From Aristolochia californica (taxonomy: Eukaryota; Streptophyta; Magnoliopsida; Piperales; Aristolochiaceae): DNA of 64,000 nt. A program made the position numbers and the translations under genes. How positions within the stretch are numbered: position 1 is the stretch's first letter; every line of letters begins with the position of its first letter. The notes under the pieces were generated by a model that saw only the letters and a list, made by a program, of their open reading frames with translations, did no database searches and was not told where the DNA came from. Where the stretch lies: positions 20,593,013-20,657,012 of the forward strand of contig JARWKL010000007.1 of assembly GCA_029961685.1 (NCBI GenBank), written 5' to 3'. Shown here in pieces: positions 37,401 through 49,362 of the stretch.

Positions 37401-37806
37401 AAGGTTTTGCAATCGTCGGGAAACGGGGGAGGCGGGCGATTTTTAACTGAGTGTTGAATTCCAATCCATAAGTCATTTCATACCTAAATATAGCCCGTTA
37501 CGCATGACAAATCACTTTACAATGTTCTGTGATTGTTAGCTCAACGTTTTGAATATGGGCAAAATAATTGCTTGTTTGACTCGGGCAAATATCCCACCGC
37601 ACGTTCACTTGAGAATTTAATCAGCGTTTGTTATTCTCTTTAAAAGCTTTGGATCCATAGGTCATTTGAATCTTTAACATGTTTCTGGCATGCATACCCA
37701 TTTTTAAAACATGTGTAGAAAAAATCTCCTTCATGTAAAATTCCAAGATATTAGTTTTGGACTAGTGGAATTTCCCGAACTTGGATAACAAAACTTTTGT
37801 GTTCAA
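34437..37806. repeat. HOR unit: A-A2-B'-B-C (3,370 bp)
   Basis: Monomers start at 34437 (A), 35111 (A2), 35786 (B'), 36460 (B) and 37133 (C). The last four repeat the 31743-34436 arrangement with the same private markers; one A monomer separates the two copies. Confidence 0.9.
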
Positions 37807-40522
37807 TTGTGGTGTGTGAAAAAATTTTCTTCGTTTAATGTTTATATTGTTTTAAACTTTTTCCGTACATCAACTATGAAATTTTCAGTTTGCTGTGATC
37901 TATTTGCCTTTTTTATTTACGGGATGAAGGGAGAGCGAAAAACTCGAAGTTTTGATTTAAGAAAAATGTGTACATCTGAAACGGAAACGCACAATGCACA
38001 TATGTAGAGAGAGATAATTCCAAAGAGTGTCTGTAATTTTTAGGGATTGTAAGCACCTTTTCGTTTTTTTGTCTCAGGTTTTGCAATCGTCGGGAAAAAT
38101 GGGTTGCGGAGGATTTTTAACTGAGTGTTGAATTGCAATCCATAAGTCATTTCATACAAAAATATAGCCCGTTACGCATGATAAATCACATTACAATCAT
38201 CTATGATTAATAATGTCAGCTTTTTGCAAATGGGCAAAATAATGGCATGTTTGACTCGGGTAAATATCCCACCACAAGTTCACTTGAGAATTTAAAGAGC
38301 GTTTGTTATTCTCTTTAAAAGCTTTGCCTCCATAGCTCATTTGCATCTTTAACATGTTTCAAATATGCATATCCATTTTTAAAACATGTGTGGATGAAAT
38401 CTCTCTCTTGCAAAATTCCAAGCTATTAGGGTTAAACTAGTGGAATTTCCCAAACTTGGATAACAAAAATTTTGTGTTCATTTGTGGTGTGTGAATAAAT
38501 TTTCTTCATTTACTTTTTTTATTGTTTTAAACTTTTTCCGTACATCAACTATGAAATTTTCAGTTTGTTGTGATCTATTTGCCTTTTTTGTTTACGGGAT
38601 GCAGGGAGAGCGAAAAACTCGAAGTTTTGATTTAAGAAAAATGTGTACATCTGAAATGGAAACGCACAATGCACATATGTAGAGAGATATAATTCCAAAG
38701 AATGTCTGTAATTTTTAGGGATTGTCTGTAATTTTTAGGGATTGTAAGCACCTTTTCGTTTTTATGTCTCAGGTTTTGCAATCGTCGGGAAAAAAGGGTT
38801 GCAGAGGATTTTTAACTGAGTGTTGAATTGCAATCCATAAGTCATTTCATACAAAAATATAGCCCGTTACGCATGATAAATCACATTACAATCATCTATG
38901 ATTAATTATGTCAGCTTTTTGGAAATGGGCAAAATAATGGCATGTTTCACTCGGGTAAATATCCCACCACAAGTTCACTTGAGAATTTAATGAGTGTTTG
39001 TTATTCTCTTTAAAAGCTTTGCATCCATAGCTCATTTGCATCTTTAACATGTTTCAAACAAGCATATCCATTTTTAAAACATGTGTGGATGAAATCTCTC
39101 TCTTGCAAAATTCCAAGCTATAGGGTTAAACTTGTGGAATTTCCCAAAATTGGATAACAAAACTTTTGTGTTCATTTGTGTTGGGCGAATAAATTTTCTT
39201 TATTATATTTGTTATTGTTTTAAATTTTTTCCATACATCAACTATAAAATTTTCATTTTGTTGTAAGCTTTTTGCCTTGTTTGTTTTCGGGATGAAGGGA
39301 GAGCGAAATGTCAAAGTTTTGATTTAAGAAAAAAGTGTACATCTAAAATGGAAAAGCACAATGCACAATTGTAGGGAGAGATAATTCCAAAGAGTGTCTG
39401 TAATTTTTAGGGATTGTAAGCTGTTTTTAGTTTTTATCTCTCTGGTTTTGCAATCGTTGGGAAAAATTGGTGGCAGAGGATTTTTAACTGAGTTTTGAAT
39501 TGCAATCCATAAGTCATTTCATGCAAAAATAAAGCCCGTTACTCATGATAAATCACTTTACAATCATTTATGATTGTTAGATCACATTTTTGAAAATGGG
39601 CAAAATAATGACTTGTTAGACTCGGGTAAATATCCCACCGCACGTTCACTTGAGAATTTAATGAGCATTTGTTATTCTCGTTAAAAGCTTTGGATCCATA
39701 AGCCATTTGAATATTTAACATGTTTCAAGCGTGCATATCCACTTTTAAAACATGTGTAGAAAAAAAATTCTTCGTGTAAAATTCCAAGCTTAATAGGGTT
39801 GGACTAATGGAATTTCCCAAACTTGGATAACAAAACTTTTGTGTTCATTTGTGGTGTGTGAATAGATATTTTTTATTTAAATGAGTTATTATTTTAAATA
39901 TTTTCCACACATCAACTATAAAATTTTTATTTTGTTGTGATCTTTTTTGCCTTTTTTGTTTACGGGATGAAGGGGGATCGAAAACTCAAAGTTCTTATTT
40001 AAAAAAAAAGTGTACATCTGAAATGGAAATGCACAGTGCACAAATGTAGAGAGAGATATTCCCAAAGAGTGTCTGTATGTTTTAGGGATCATATGCACTC
40101 CTTCGTTTTTATATCTAAGGTTTTGCAATCGTCGGGAAATGGGGGAGGCGGGCGATTTTTAACTGAGTGTTGAATTGCAATCCATAAGTCATTTCATACC
40201 AAAATATAGCCCGTTACGCATGACAAATCACTTTACAATGTTCTGTGATTGTTAGCTCAACTTTTTGAATATGGGCAAAATAATGGCTCTTTTGACTCGA
40301 GCAAATATCCCACCGCACGTTCACATGAGAATTTAATGAGCGTTTGTTATTCTCGTTAAAATCTTTGGATCCATAGGTCATTTGAATCTTTAAAATGTTT
40401 CTGGCATGCATACCCATTTTTAAAACATGTGTAGAAAAAATCTCCTTCATGTAAAATTCCAAGATATTATTCTTGGACTAGTGGAATTTCCCAAACTTGG
40501 ATAACAAAACTTTTGTGTTCAT
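37807..40522. repeat. HOR unit: A-A-B-C (2,716 bp)
   Basis: Monomers start at 37807 and 38482 (A; the second carries a 20-bp duplication and a TTAAACTTGTGG end), 39176 (B) and 39849 (C). The C member has several private changes, such as AAATGGGGGAGGC and GGGGGATCGAAAAC. Confidence 0.9.
38703..38742. repeat. 20-bp tandem duplication inside an A monomer
   Basis: The 20-mer TGTCTGTAATTTTTAGGGAT occurs twice in direct succession, which makes monomer 38482 694 bp long. Confidence 0.95.
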
Positions 40523-41026
40523 TTGTGGTGTGTGAATAAATTTTCTTCATTTACTTTTTTTATTGTTTTAAACTTTTTCCGTACATCAACTATGAAATTT
40601 TCAGTTTGCTGTGATCTAATTGCCTTTTTAGTTTACGGGATGAAGGGAGAGCGAAAAACTCGAAGTTTTGATTTCAGAAAAATGTGTACATCTGAAACGG
40701 AAACGCACAATGCACATATGTAGAGAGAGATAATTCCAAAGAGTGTCTGTAATTTTTAGGGATTGTAAGCACCTTTTCATTTTTATGTCTCAGGTTTTGC
40801 AATCGTCGGGAAAAATGGGTTGCGGAGGATTTTTAACTGAGTGTTGAAAACCAATCCATAAGTCATTTCATACAAAAAAATAGCCCGTTACGCATGATCA
40901 ATCACATTACAATCATGTATGATTAATTATGTCAGCTTTCTGCAAATGGGCAAAATAATGGCATGTTTGACTCGGGTAAATATCCCACCACAAGTTCACT
41001 TGAGAATTTAATGAGCGTTTGTTATT

Positions 41027-41246
41027 CTCTTTAAAAGCTTTGCATCCATAGCTCATTTGCATCTTTAACATGTTTCAAATATGCATATCCATTTTTAAAA
41101 CATGTGTGGAAGAAATCTCTCTCTTGCAAAATTCCACTCTTTAAAAGCTTTGCATCCATAGCTCATTTGCATCTTTAACATGTTTCAAATATGCATATCC
41201 ATTTTTAAAGCATGTGTGGATGAAATCTCTCTCTTGCAAAATTCCA
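41027..41246. repeat. 110-bp tandem duplication inside an A monomer
   Basis: The stretch beginning CTCTTTAAAAGCTTTGC occurs at 41,027-41,136 and again at 41,137-41,246, so this monomer is 785 bp long. The two copies differ at a few bases (GTGGAAGAAATC against GTGGATGAAATC, AAAACATG against AAAGCATG). That fits either an older duplication or a join between two different A monomers. Confidence 0.93.
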
Positions 41247-42917
41247 AGCTATTAGGGTTAAACTAGTCGAATTTCCCAAACTTGGATAACAAAAGTTTTG
41301 TGTTCATTTGTGGTGTGTGAATAAATTTTCTTCATTTACTTTTTTTATTGTTTTAAACTTTTTCCGTACATCAACTATGAAATTTTCAGTTTGATGTGAT
41401 GTATTTGCCTTTTTTGTTTACGGGATGAAGGGAGAACGAAAAACTCGAAGTTTTGATTTAAGAAAAATGTGTACATCTGAAACGGAAATGCACAACGCAC
41501 ATATGTAGAGAGAGATAATTCCAAAGAGTGTCTGTAATTTTTAGGGATTGTAAGCACCTTTTCGTTTTTATGTCTCAGGTTTTACAATCGACAGGAAAAA
41601 TGGGTTGCGGAGGATTTTTCATAGAGTATTGAATTGCAATCCATAAGTCATTTCATACAAAAATATAGCCCGTTACGCATGATAAATCACATTACAATCA
41701 CCTATGATTAATTATGTCAGCTTTTTGCAAATGGGCAAAATAATGGCATGTTTCACTCGGGTAAATATCCCACCACAAGTTCACTTGAGAATTTAATGAG
41801 CGTTTGTTATTCTCTTTAAAAGCTTTGCATCCATAGCTCATTTGCATCTTTAACATGTTTCAAATATGCATATCCATTTTTAAAACATGTGTGGATGAAA
41901 TCTCTCTCTTCCAAAATTCCAAGCTATTAGGGTTAAACTAGTGGAATTTCCCAAACTTGGATAACAAAACTTTTGTGTTCATTTGTGGTGTGTGAATAAA
42001 TTTTCTTCATTTACTTTTTTTATTGTTTTAAACTTTTTCCGTACATCAACTATGAAATTTTCAGTTTGCTGTGATCTATTTGCCTTTTTTGTTTACGGGA
42101 TGAAGGGATAGCCAAAAACTCGAAGTTTTTATTTAAGAAAAATGTGTACATCTGAAACGGAAACGCACAATGCACATATGTAGAGAGAGATAATTCCAAA
42201 GAGTGTCTGTAATTTTTAGGGATTGTAAGCACCTTTTCGTTTTTATGTCACAAGTTTTGCAATCGTCAGGAAAAATGGGTTGCGGAGGATTTTTAACTGA
42301 GTGTTGAATTGCAATCCATAAGTCATTTCATACAAAAATATAGCCGGTTACGCATGCTAAATCACATTACAATCATTTATGATTAATTATGTCAGCTTTT
42401 TGCAGATGGGCAAAATAATGGCATGTTTGACTCGGGTAAATATCCCACCACAAGTTTACTTGAGAATTTAAAGAGCGTTTGTTATTCTCTTTAAGAGCTT
42501 TGCATCCATAGCTCATTTGCATCTTTAACATGTTTCAAATATGCATATCCATTTTTAAAACATGTGTGGATGAAATCTCTCTCTTGCAAAATTCCAAGCT
42601 ATTAGGGTCGAACTAGTGGAATTTCCCAAAATTGGATAAGAAAACTTTTGTGTTCATTTGTGGTGTTTGAATAAATTTTCTTCGTTTACTTTTTTTATTG
42701 TTTTAAACTTTTTCCGTACATCAACTATGAAATTTTCAGTTTGCTGTGATCTATTTGCCTTTTTTGTTTACGGGATGAAGGGAGAGCGAAAAACTCGAAG
42801 TTTTGATTTAAGAAAAATGTGTACATCTGAAATAGAAACGCACAATGCACATATGTAGAGAGAGATAATTCCAAAGAGTGTCTGTAATGTTTAGGGATTG
42901 TAATCACCTTTTCGTTT

Positions 42918-42982
42918 TTATGGGTTGCGGAGGATTTTTAACTGAGTGTTGAATTGCAATCCATAAGTCATTTCATATAGCC
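42918..42982. repeat. Two small deletions in an A2 monomer
   Basis: Monomer 42658 is only 637 bp. Thirty bases between TTTTTATG and GGTTGCGG are missing at ~42,921, with ATG at both ends of the lost block. Eight bases are missing at ~42,976, where CATTTCATATAGCCC replaces the usual form with ACAAAAAT inside. Confidence 0.9.
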
Positions 42983-44642
42983 CGTTACGCATGATAAATC
43001 ACATTACAATGATCTATGATTAATTATGTCAGCTTTTTTCAAATGGGCAAAATAACGGCATGTTTGACTCGGGTAAATATCCCACCACAAGTTCACTTGA
43101 GAATTTAATGAGCGTTTGTTATTCTTTTTAAAAGCTTTGCATCCATAGCTCATTTGCATCTTTAAAATGTTTCAAACATGCATATCCATTTTAAAAACAT
43201 GTGTGGATGAAATCTCTCTCTTGCAAAATTCCAAACTATTAGGGTTAAACTAGTGGAATTTCCCAAAATTGGATAACAAAACTTTTGTGTTAATTTGTGT
43301 TGGGCGAATAAATTTTCTTTATTTATATTTGTTATTGTTTTAAATTTTTTCCATACATCAACTATAAAATTTTCATTTTGTAGTAAGGTTTTTGCCTTGT
43401 TTGTTTTCGGGATGAAGGTAGAGCGAAAAGTCAAAGTTTTGATTTAAGAAAAAAGTGTACATCCAAAATGGAAAAGCACAATGCACAATTGTAGGGAGAG
43501 ATAATTCCAAAGAGTGTCTGTAATTTTTAGGGATTGTAAGCTCTTTTTAGTTTTTATATCTCAGGTTTTGCAATGGTCGGGAAAAATTGGTGGCTGAGGA
43601 TTTTTAACTGAGTGATAGATTGAAATCCATAAGTTATTTCATACAAAAATATAGCCCGTTACGCAAGATAAATCAACTTACAATCATCTATGATTGTTCG
43701 ATCACATTTTTGAAAATGGGCAAAATAATGACTTGTTAGACTCGGGTAAATATCCCACCGCACGTTCACTTGAGAATTTAATGAGCGTTTGTTACTCTCG
43801 TTAAAAGCTTTGGATCCATAAGTCATTTGAATCTTTAACATGTTTCAAGCATGCATATCCATTTTTAAAACATGTGCAGAAAAAATCTCCTTCATGTAAA
43901 ATTCCAAGCTTAAGAGGGTTGGACTAATGGAATTTCTCAAACTTGGATAACAAAACTTTTGTGTTCATTTGTGGTGTGTGAATAGATATTTTTTATTTAC
44001 ATTAGTTATTATTTTAAATATTTTCCACACATCAACTATAAAATTTTTATTTTGTTGTGATATTTTTTGCCTTTTTTGTTTACGGGATGAAGGGGGAGCG
44101 AAAACTCAAAGTTCTGATTTAAGAAAAAAGTGTACATCTAAAATGGAAATGCACAATACACAAATGTAGAGAGAGATATTTCCAAAGAGTGTCTGTATGT
44201 TTTAGGGATCGTATGCACTCTTTCGTTTTTATATCTAAGGTTTTGCAATCGTCGGGACACGGGGGAGGCGGGCGATTTTTAACTGAGTGTTGAATTGCAA
44301 TCCATAAGTCATTTCATACCAAAATATAGCCCGTTACGCATGACAAATCACTTTACAATGTTCTGTGATTGTTAGCTCAACTTTTTGAATATGGGCAAAA
44401 TAATGGCTTGTTTTACTCGGGCAAATATGCCACCGCACGTTCACTTGAGAATTTAATCAGCGTTTGTTATTCTCTTTAAAAGCTTTGGATCCATATGTCA
44501 TTTGAATCTTTAACATTTTTCTGGCATGCATACCCATTTTTAAAACATGTGTTGAAAAAATCTCCTTCATGTAAAATTCCAAGATATTAGTTTTGGACTA
44601 ATGGAATTTCCCAAACTTGGATAACAAAACTTTTGTGTTCAT

Positions 44643-47600
44643 TTGTGATGTGTGAAGAAATTTTCTTCATTTACTTTTTTTATTGTTTTAAACTTTTTCC
44701 GTACATCAACGATGAAATTTTCAATTTGCTGTGATCTATTTCCCTTTTTTGTTTACGGGATGAAGGGAGAGCGAAAAACTCAAAGTTTTGATTTAAGAAA
44801 AATGTGTACATTTAAAAGGGAAACGCACAATGCACATATGTAGAGAGAGATAATTCCAAAGAGTGTCTGTAATTTTGAGGGATTGTAAGCACCTTTTCGT
44901 TTTTATGTCTCAGGTTTTGCAATCGTCGGGAAAAATGGGTTGCGGTGGATTTTTAACTGAGTGTTGAATTGAAATCCATAAGTCATTTCATACAAAAATA
45001 TAGACCGTTACGCATGATAAATCACATTACAATCATCTATGATTAATTATGTCAGCTTTTTGGAAATGGGCAAAATAATGGCATGTTTGACTCGGGTAAA
45101 TATCCCACCACAAGTTCACTTGAGAATTTAATGAGCGTTTGTTATTCTCTTTAAAAGCTTTGCATCCATAGCTCATTTGCATCTTTAACTTGTTTCAAAT
45201 AAGCATATCCATTTTTAAAACATGTGTGGATGAAATCTCTCTCTTGCAAAATTCCAAGCTATTAGGGTTAAACTAGTGGAATTTCCCAAACTTGGATAAC
45301 AAAAGTTTTGTGTTCATTTGTGGTGTGTGAATAAAATTTCTAAATTTACTTTTTTTATTGTTTTAAACTTTTTCCGTACATCAACTATGAAATTTTCAGT
45401 TTGCTATGATCTATTTGCCTTTTTTGTTTACGGGATGAAGGGAGAGCGAAAAACTCGAAGTTTTGATTTAAGAAAAATGTGTACATCTGAAACGGAAACA
45501 CACAATGCACATATGTAGAGAGAGATAATTCCAAAGAGTGTCTGTAATTTTTAGGGATTGTAAGCACCTTTTGTTTTTGTGTCTCAGGTTTTGCAATCGT
45601 CGGGAAAAATGGGTTGCGGAGGATTTTTAACTGAGTGTTGAATTGCAATCCATAAGTCAATTCATAAAAAAATATAGCCCGTTACGCATGATAAATCACA
45701 TTACAATCATCTATGATTAATTATGTCAGCATTTTTTGCAAATGGGCAAAATAATGGCATGTTTGACTCGGGTAAATATCCCATCACAAGTTCACTAGAG
45801 AATTTTATGAGCGTTTGTTATTCTCTTTAAAAGCTTTGCATCCATAGCTCATTTTCATCTTTAACATGTTTCAAATATGCATATCCATTTTTAAAACATG
45901 TGTGGATGAAATCTCTCTCTTGCAAAATTCCAAGCTATTAGGGTTAACCTAGTGGAATTTCCCAAACTTGGATAACAAAACTTTTGTGTTCATTTGTAGT
46001 GTTTGAATAAATTTTCTTCATTTACATTTTTTATTGTTTTAAACTTTTTCCGTACATCAACTATGAAATTTTCAGTTTGCTGTGATCTATTTGCCTTTTT
46101 TGTTTACGGGATGAAGGGAGAGCGAAAAACTCGAAGTTTTGATTTAAGAAAAATGTGTACATCTGAAACAGAAACTCACAATGCACATATGTAGAGAGAG
46201 ATAATTCCAAAGTGTGTCTGTAATTTTTAGGGATTGAAAGCACCTTTTCGTTTTTATATCTCAGGTTTTGCAATCGTCGGGAAAAATGGGTTGCGGAGGA
46301 TTTTTAACTGAGTGTTGAATTGCAATCCATAAGTCATTTCATACAAAAATGTAGCCCATTATGCCTGATAAATCACATTACAATCATCTATGATTAATTA
46401 TGTCAGCTTTTTGCAAATGGGCAAAATAATGACATGTTTGACTCGGGTAAATATCCCACCGCAAGTTCACTTGAGAATTTAATGAGCGTTTGTTATTCTC
46501 TTTAAAAGCTTTGCATCCATAGGTCATTTGCATCTTTAACATGTTTCATACATGCATATCCATTTTAAAAACATGTGTGGACGAAATCTCTCTCTTGCAA
46601 AATTCCAAGCTATTAGGGTTAAACTAGTGGAATTTCCCAAAATTGGATAACAAAACTTTTGTGTTCATTTGTGTTGGGCGAATAAATTTTCTTTATTTAT
46701 ATTTGTTATTGTTTTAAATTTTTTCCAGACATCAACTATAAAATTTTTATTTTGTTGTACGCTTTTTGCCTTGTTTGTTTTCGGGATGAAGGGAAGGCGA
46801 AAAGTCAAAGTTTAGATTTAAGATAAAAGTGTACATCCAAAATGGAAAGGCACAATGCACAATTGTAGGGAGAGATAATTCCAAAGAGTATCTGTAATTT
46901 TTAGGGATTGTAAGCTCTTTTTAGTTTTTATATCTCAGGTTTTGCAATCGTAGGGAAAAATTGGTGGCAGAGGATTTTTAACTGAGTGTTAAATTGCAAT
47001 TAATAAGTCATTTCATACAAAAATGTAGCCCGTTACGCATGATAAAACACTTTACTATCATCTATGATTGTTAGATCACATTTTTGAAAATGGGCAAAAT
47101 AATGACTTGTTAGACTCGGGTAAATATCCCACCGCACGTTCACTTGAGAATTTAATGAGCGTTTGTTATTCTCGTTAAAATCTTTGGATCCATAAGTCAT
47201 TTGAATCTTTAACATGTTTCAAGCATGCATATCCATTTTTAAAACATGTGTTGAAAAAATCTCCTTCATGTAAAATTCCAATCTTAATAGGGTTGGACTA
47301 ATGGAATTTCCCAAACTTGGATAAGAAAACTTTTGTGTTCATTTGTGGTGTGTGAATAGATATTTTTTATTTACATTAGTTATTATTTTAAATATTTTCC
47401 ACACATCAACTATAAAATTTTTATTTTGTTGTGATCTTTTTTGCCTTTTATGTTTACGGGATGAAGGGGGAGCGAAAACTCAAAGTTCTGATTTAAGAAA
47501 AAAGTGTACATCTAAAATGGAAATCCACAATGCACAATGTAGAGAGAGATATTTCCAAAGAGTGTCTGTATGTTTTAGGGATCGTATGCACTCTTTCGTT

Positions 47601-48016
47601 TTTATATCTAAGGTTTTGCAATCGTCGGGAAACGGGGGAGACGGGCGATTTTTAACTGAGTGTTGAATTGCATTCCATAAGTCATTTCATACCAAAATAT
47701 AGGCCGTTATGCATGATAAATCACATTACAGTCATCTATGATTAATTATGTCAGCTTTTTGCAAATGGGCAAAATAATGGCATGTTTTACTCGGGTAAAT
47801 ATCCCACCACAAGTTCACTGAAAATTTTCATGAGCGTTTGTTATTCTCTTTAAAAGCTTTGCATCCATAGCTCATTTGCATCTTTAACAAGTTTCAAATA
47901 TGCATATCTATTTTTAAAACATGTGTGGATGAAATCTCTCTCTTGCAAAATTCCAAGCTATTAGGGTTAACCTAGTGGAATTTCCCAAACTTGGATAACA
48001 AAACTTTTGTGTTCAT
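44643..48016. repeat. HOR unit: A-A-A2-B-C/A hybrid (3,374 bp)
   Basis: Monomers start at 44643, 45318 and 45994 (A; the last is A2), 46669 (B) and 47343 (C start with an A 3' half). Confidence 0.88.
47343..48016. repeat. C/A hybrid monomer
   Basis: It is C from GAATAGATATTTTTTA through GGGGGAGACGGGCG and ACCAAAATATAG. From about 47,700 it is A: GCATGATAAATCAC, ATTAATTATGTCAG and CCACAAGTTCAC. The A half has private changes (TACAGTCATC, GTTTTACTCGGG, TTCACTGAAAATTTT) also found in monomer 50038. Confidence 0.9.
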
Positions 48017-48690
48017 TTGTGGTGTGTGAATAAATTTTCTTCATTTACTCTTTTTATTGTTTTAAACTTTTTCGTACATCAACTATGAAATTTTCAGTTT
48101 GCTGTGATCTATTTGCCTTTTTTGTTTACGGGGTCAAGGGAGAGCGAAAAACTCGAAGTTTTGATTTAAGAAAAATGTGTACATCTGAAACGGAAACGCA
48201 GAATGCACAATTGTAGGGAGAGCTAATTCCAAAGAGTGTCTGTAATTTTTTGGGATTGTAAGCTCTTTTTAGTTTTTATATCTCAAGTTTTGCAATCATC
48301 GGGAAAAATTGGTGGTAGAGGATTTTTAACTGAGTGTTGAATTGCAATCCATAAGTCATTTCATACAAAAATATAACCCGTTAAGCATGATAAATCACTT
48401 TACAATCACCTATGATTGTTAGATCACATTTTTGAAAATGGGCAAAATAATGACTTGTTAGACTCAAGTAAATATCCCACCGCACGTTCACTTGAGAATT
48501 TAATGAGCGTTTGTTGTTCTCGTTAAAAGCTTTGGATCCATAAGTCATTTGAATCTTTAACATGTTTCAAGCATGCATATCCATTTTTAAAACATGTGTA
48601 GAAAAAATCTCCTTTATGTAAAATTCCAAGCTTAATAGGGTTGGACTAATGGAATTTCCCAAACTTGGATAACAAAACTTTTGTGTTCAT
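48017..48690. repeat. A/B hybrid monomer
   Basis: It begins as A (GAATAAATTTTCTTC, TACTCTTTTTATTG, GAAACGGAAACGCAG). It switches to B near 48,205 (ATGCACAATTGTAGGGAGAG, GTTAGATCACATTT, CTTAATAGGGTTGG). A complete C follows. Confidence 0.9.
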
Positions 48691-49362
48691 TTGTGGTGTG
48701 TGAATAGATATTTTTTTTACATTAGTTATTATTTTAAATATTTTCCACACATCAATTATAAAATTTTTATTTTGTTGTGATCTTTTTTGCCTTTTTTGTT
48801 TACGGGATGAAGGGGGAGCGAAAACTCAAAGTTCTTATTTAAGAAAAAAGTGTACATCTAAAATGGAAATACACAATGCACAAATGTAGAGAGAGATATT
48901 TCCAAAGAGTGTCTGTATGTTTTAGGGATCGTATGCACTCTTTTGTTTTTATATCTAAGGTTTTGCAATCGTTGGGAAACGGGGGAGCCGGGCAATTTTT
49001 AACTGAGTGTTGAATTGAAATCCATAAGTCATTTCATACCAAAATATAGCCCATTACGCATGACAAATCACTTTACAATGTTCAGAGATTGTTAGCTCAA
49101 CTTTTTGAATATGGGCAAAATAATGGCTTGTTTGACTCGGGCAAATATCCCACCGCACGTTCACTTGAGAATTTAATGAGCGTTTGTTATTCTCTTTAAA
49201 AGCTTTAGATCCATAGGTCTTTTGAATCTTTAACATGTTTCTGGCATCCATACACGTTTTTAAAACATGTGTAGAAAAAATCTCCTTCATGTAAAATTCC
49301 AAGATATTAGTTTTTGACTAGTGGAATTTCCCAAACTTGGATAACAAAAATTTTGTGTTCAT
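48017..49362. repeat. HOR unit: A/B hybrid + C (1,346 bp)
   Basis: A mosaic that starts as A and finishes as B (48017-48690) is followed by a complete C (48691-49362). This is the shortest A(n)-B-C form: one monomer does the duty of both A and B. Confidence 0.88.

Larger units (their letters stand above)
31743..37806. repeat. 3,370-bp-offset repeat of the A2-B'-B-C block
   Basis: The blocks 31743-34436 and 35111-37806 share order, lengths and private markers (TATCTTAGCTTTTGCAATC at ~32,680 and ~36,050; TGTTAATTTGTGTTGGGG at ~33,084 and ~36,454). One A monomer at 34437 lies between them. This indicates a local tandem duplication of a five-monomer segment. Confidence 0.82.
40523..44642. repeat. 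HOR unit: A-A-A-A2-B-C (4,120 bp)
   Basis: Monomers start at 40523 (A with a 110-bp internal duplication), 41308 and 41983 (A), 42658 (A2 with two deletions totalling 38 bp), 43295 (B) and 43969 (C). The B starts TTAATTTGTGTTGGGCG, sharing the TTAATTTG change with the B copies at 33090 and 36460. Confidence 0.9.

Noticed and set aside
47343..47666. Longest frames (107-110 codons, at 47,343, 55,384 and 59,389)
   Set aside because: Each is a chance extension of a recurring satellite frame by a private indel or stop loss, not a distinct gene.
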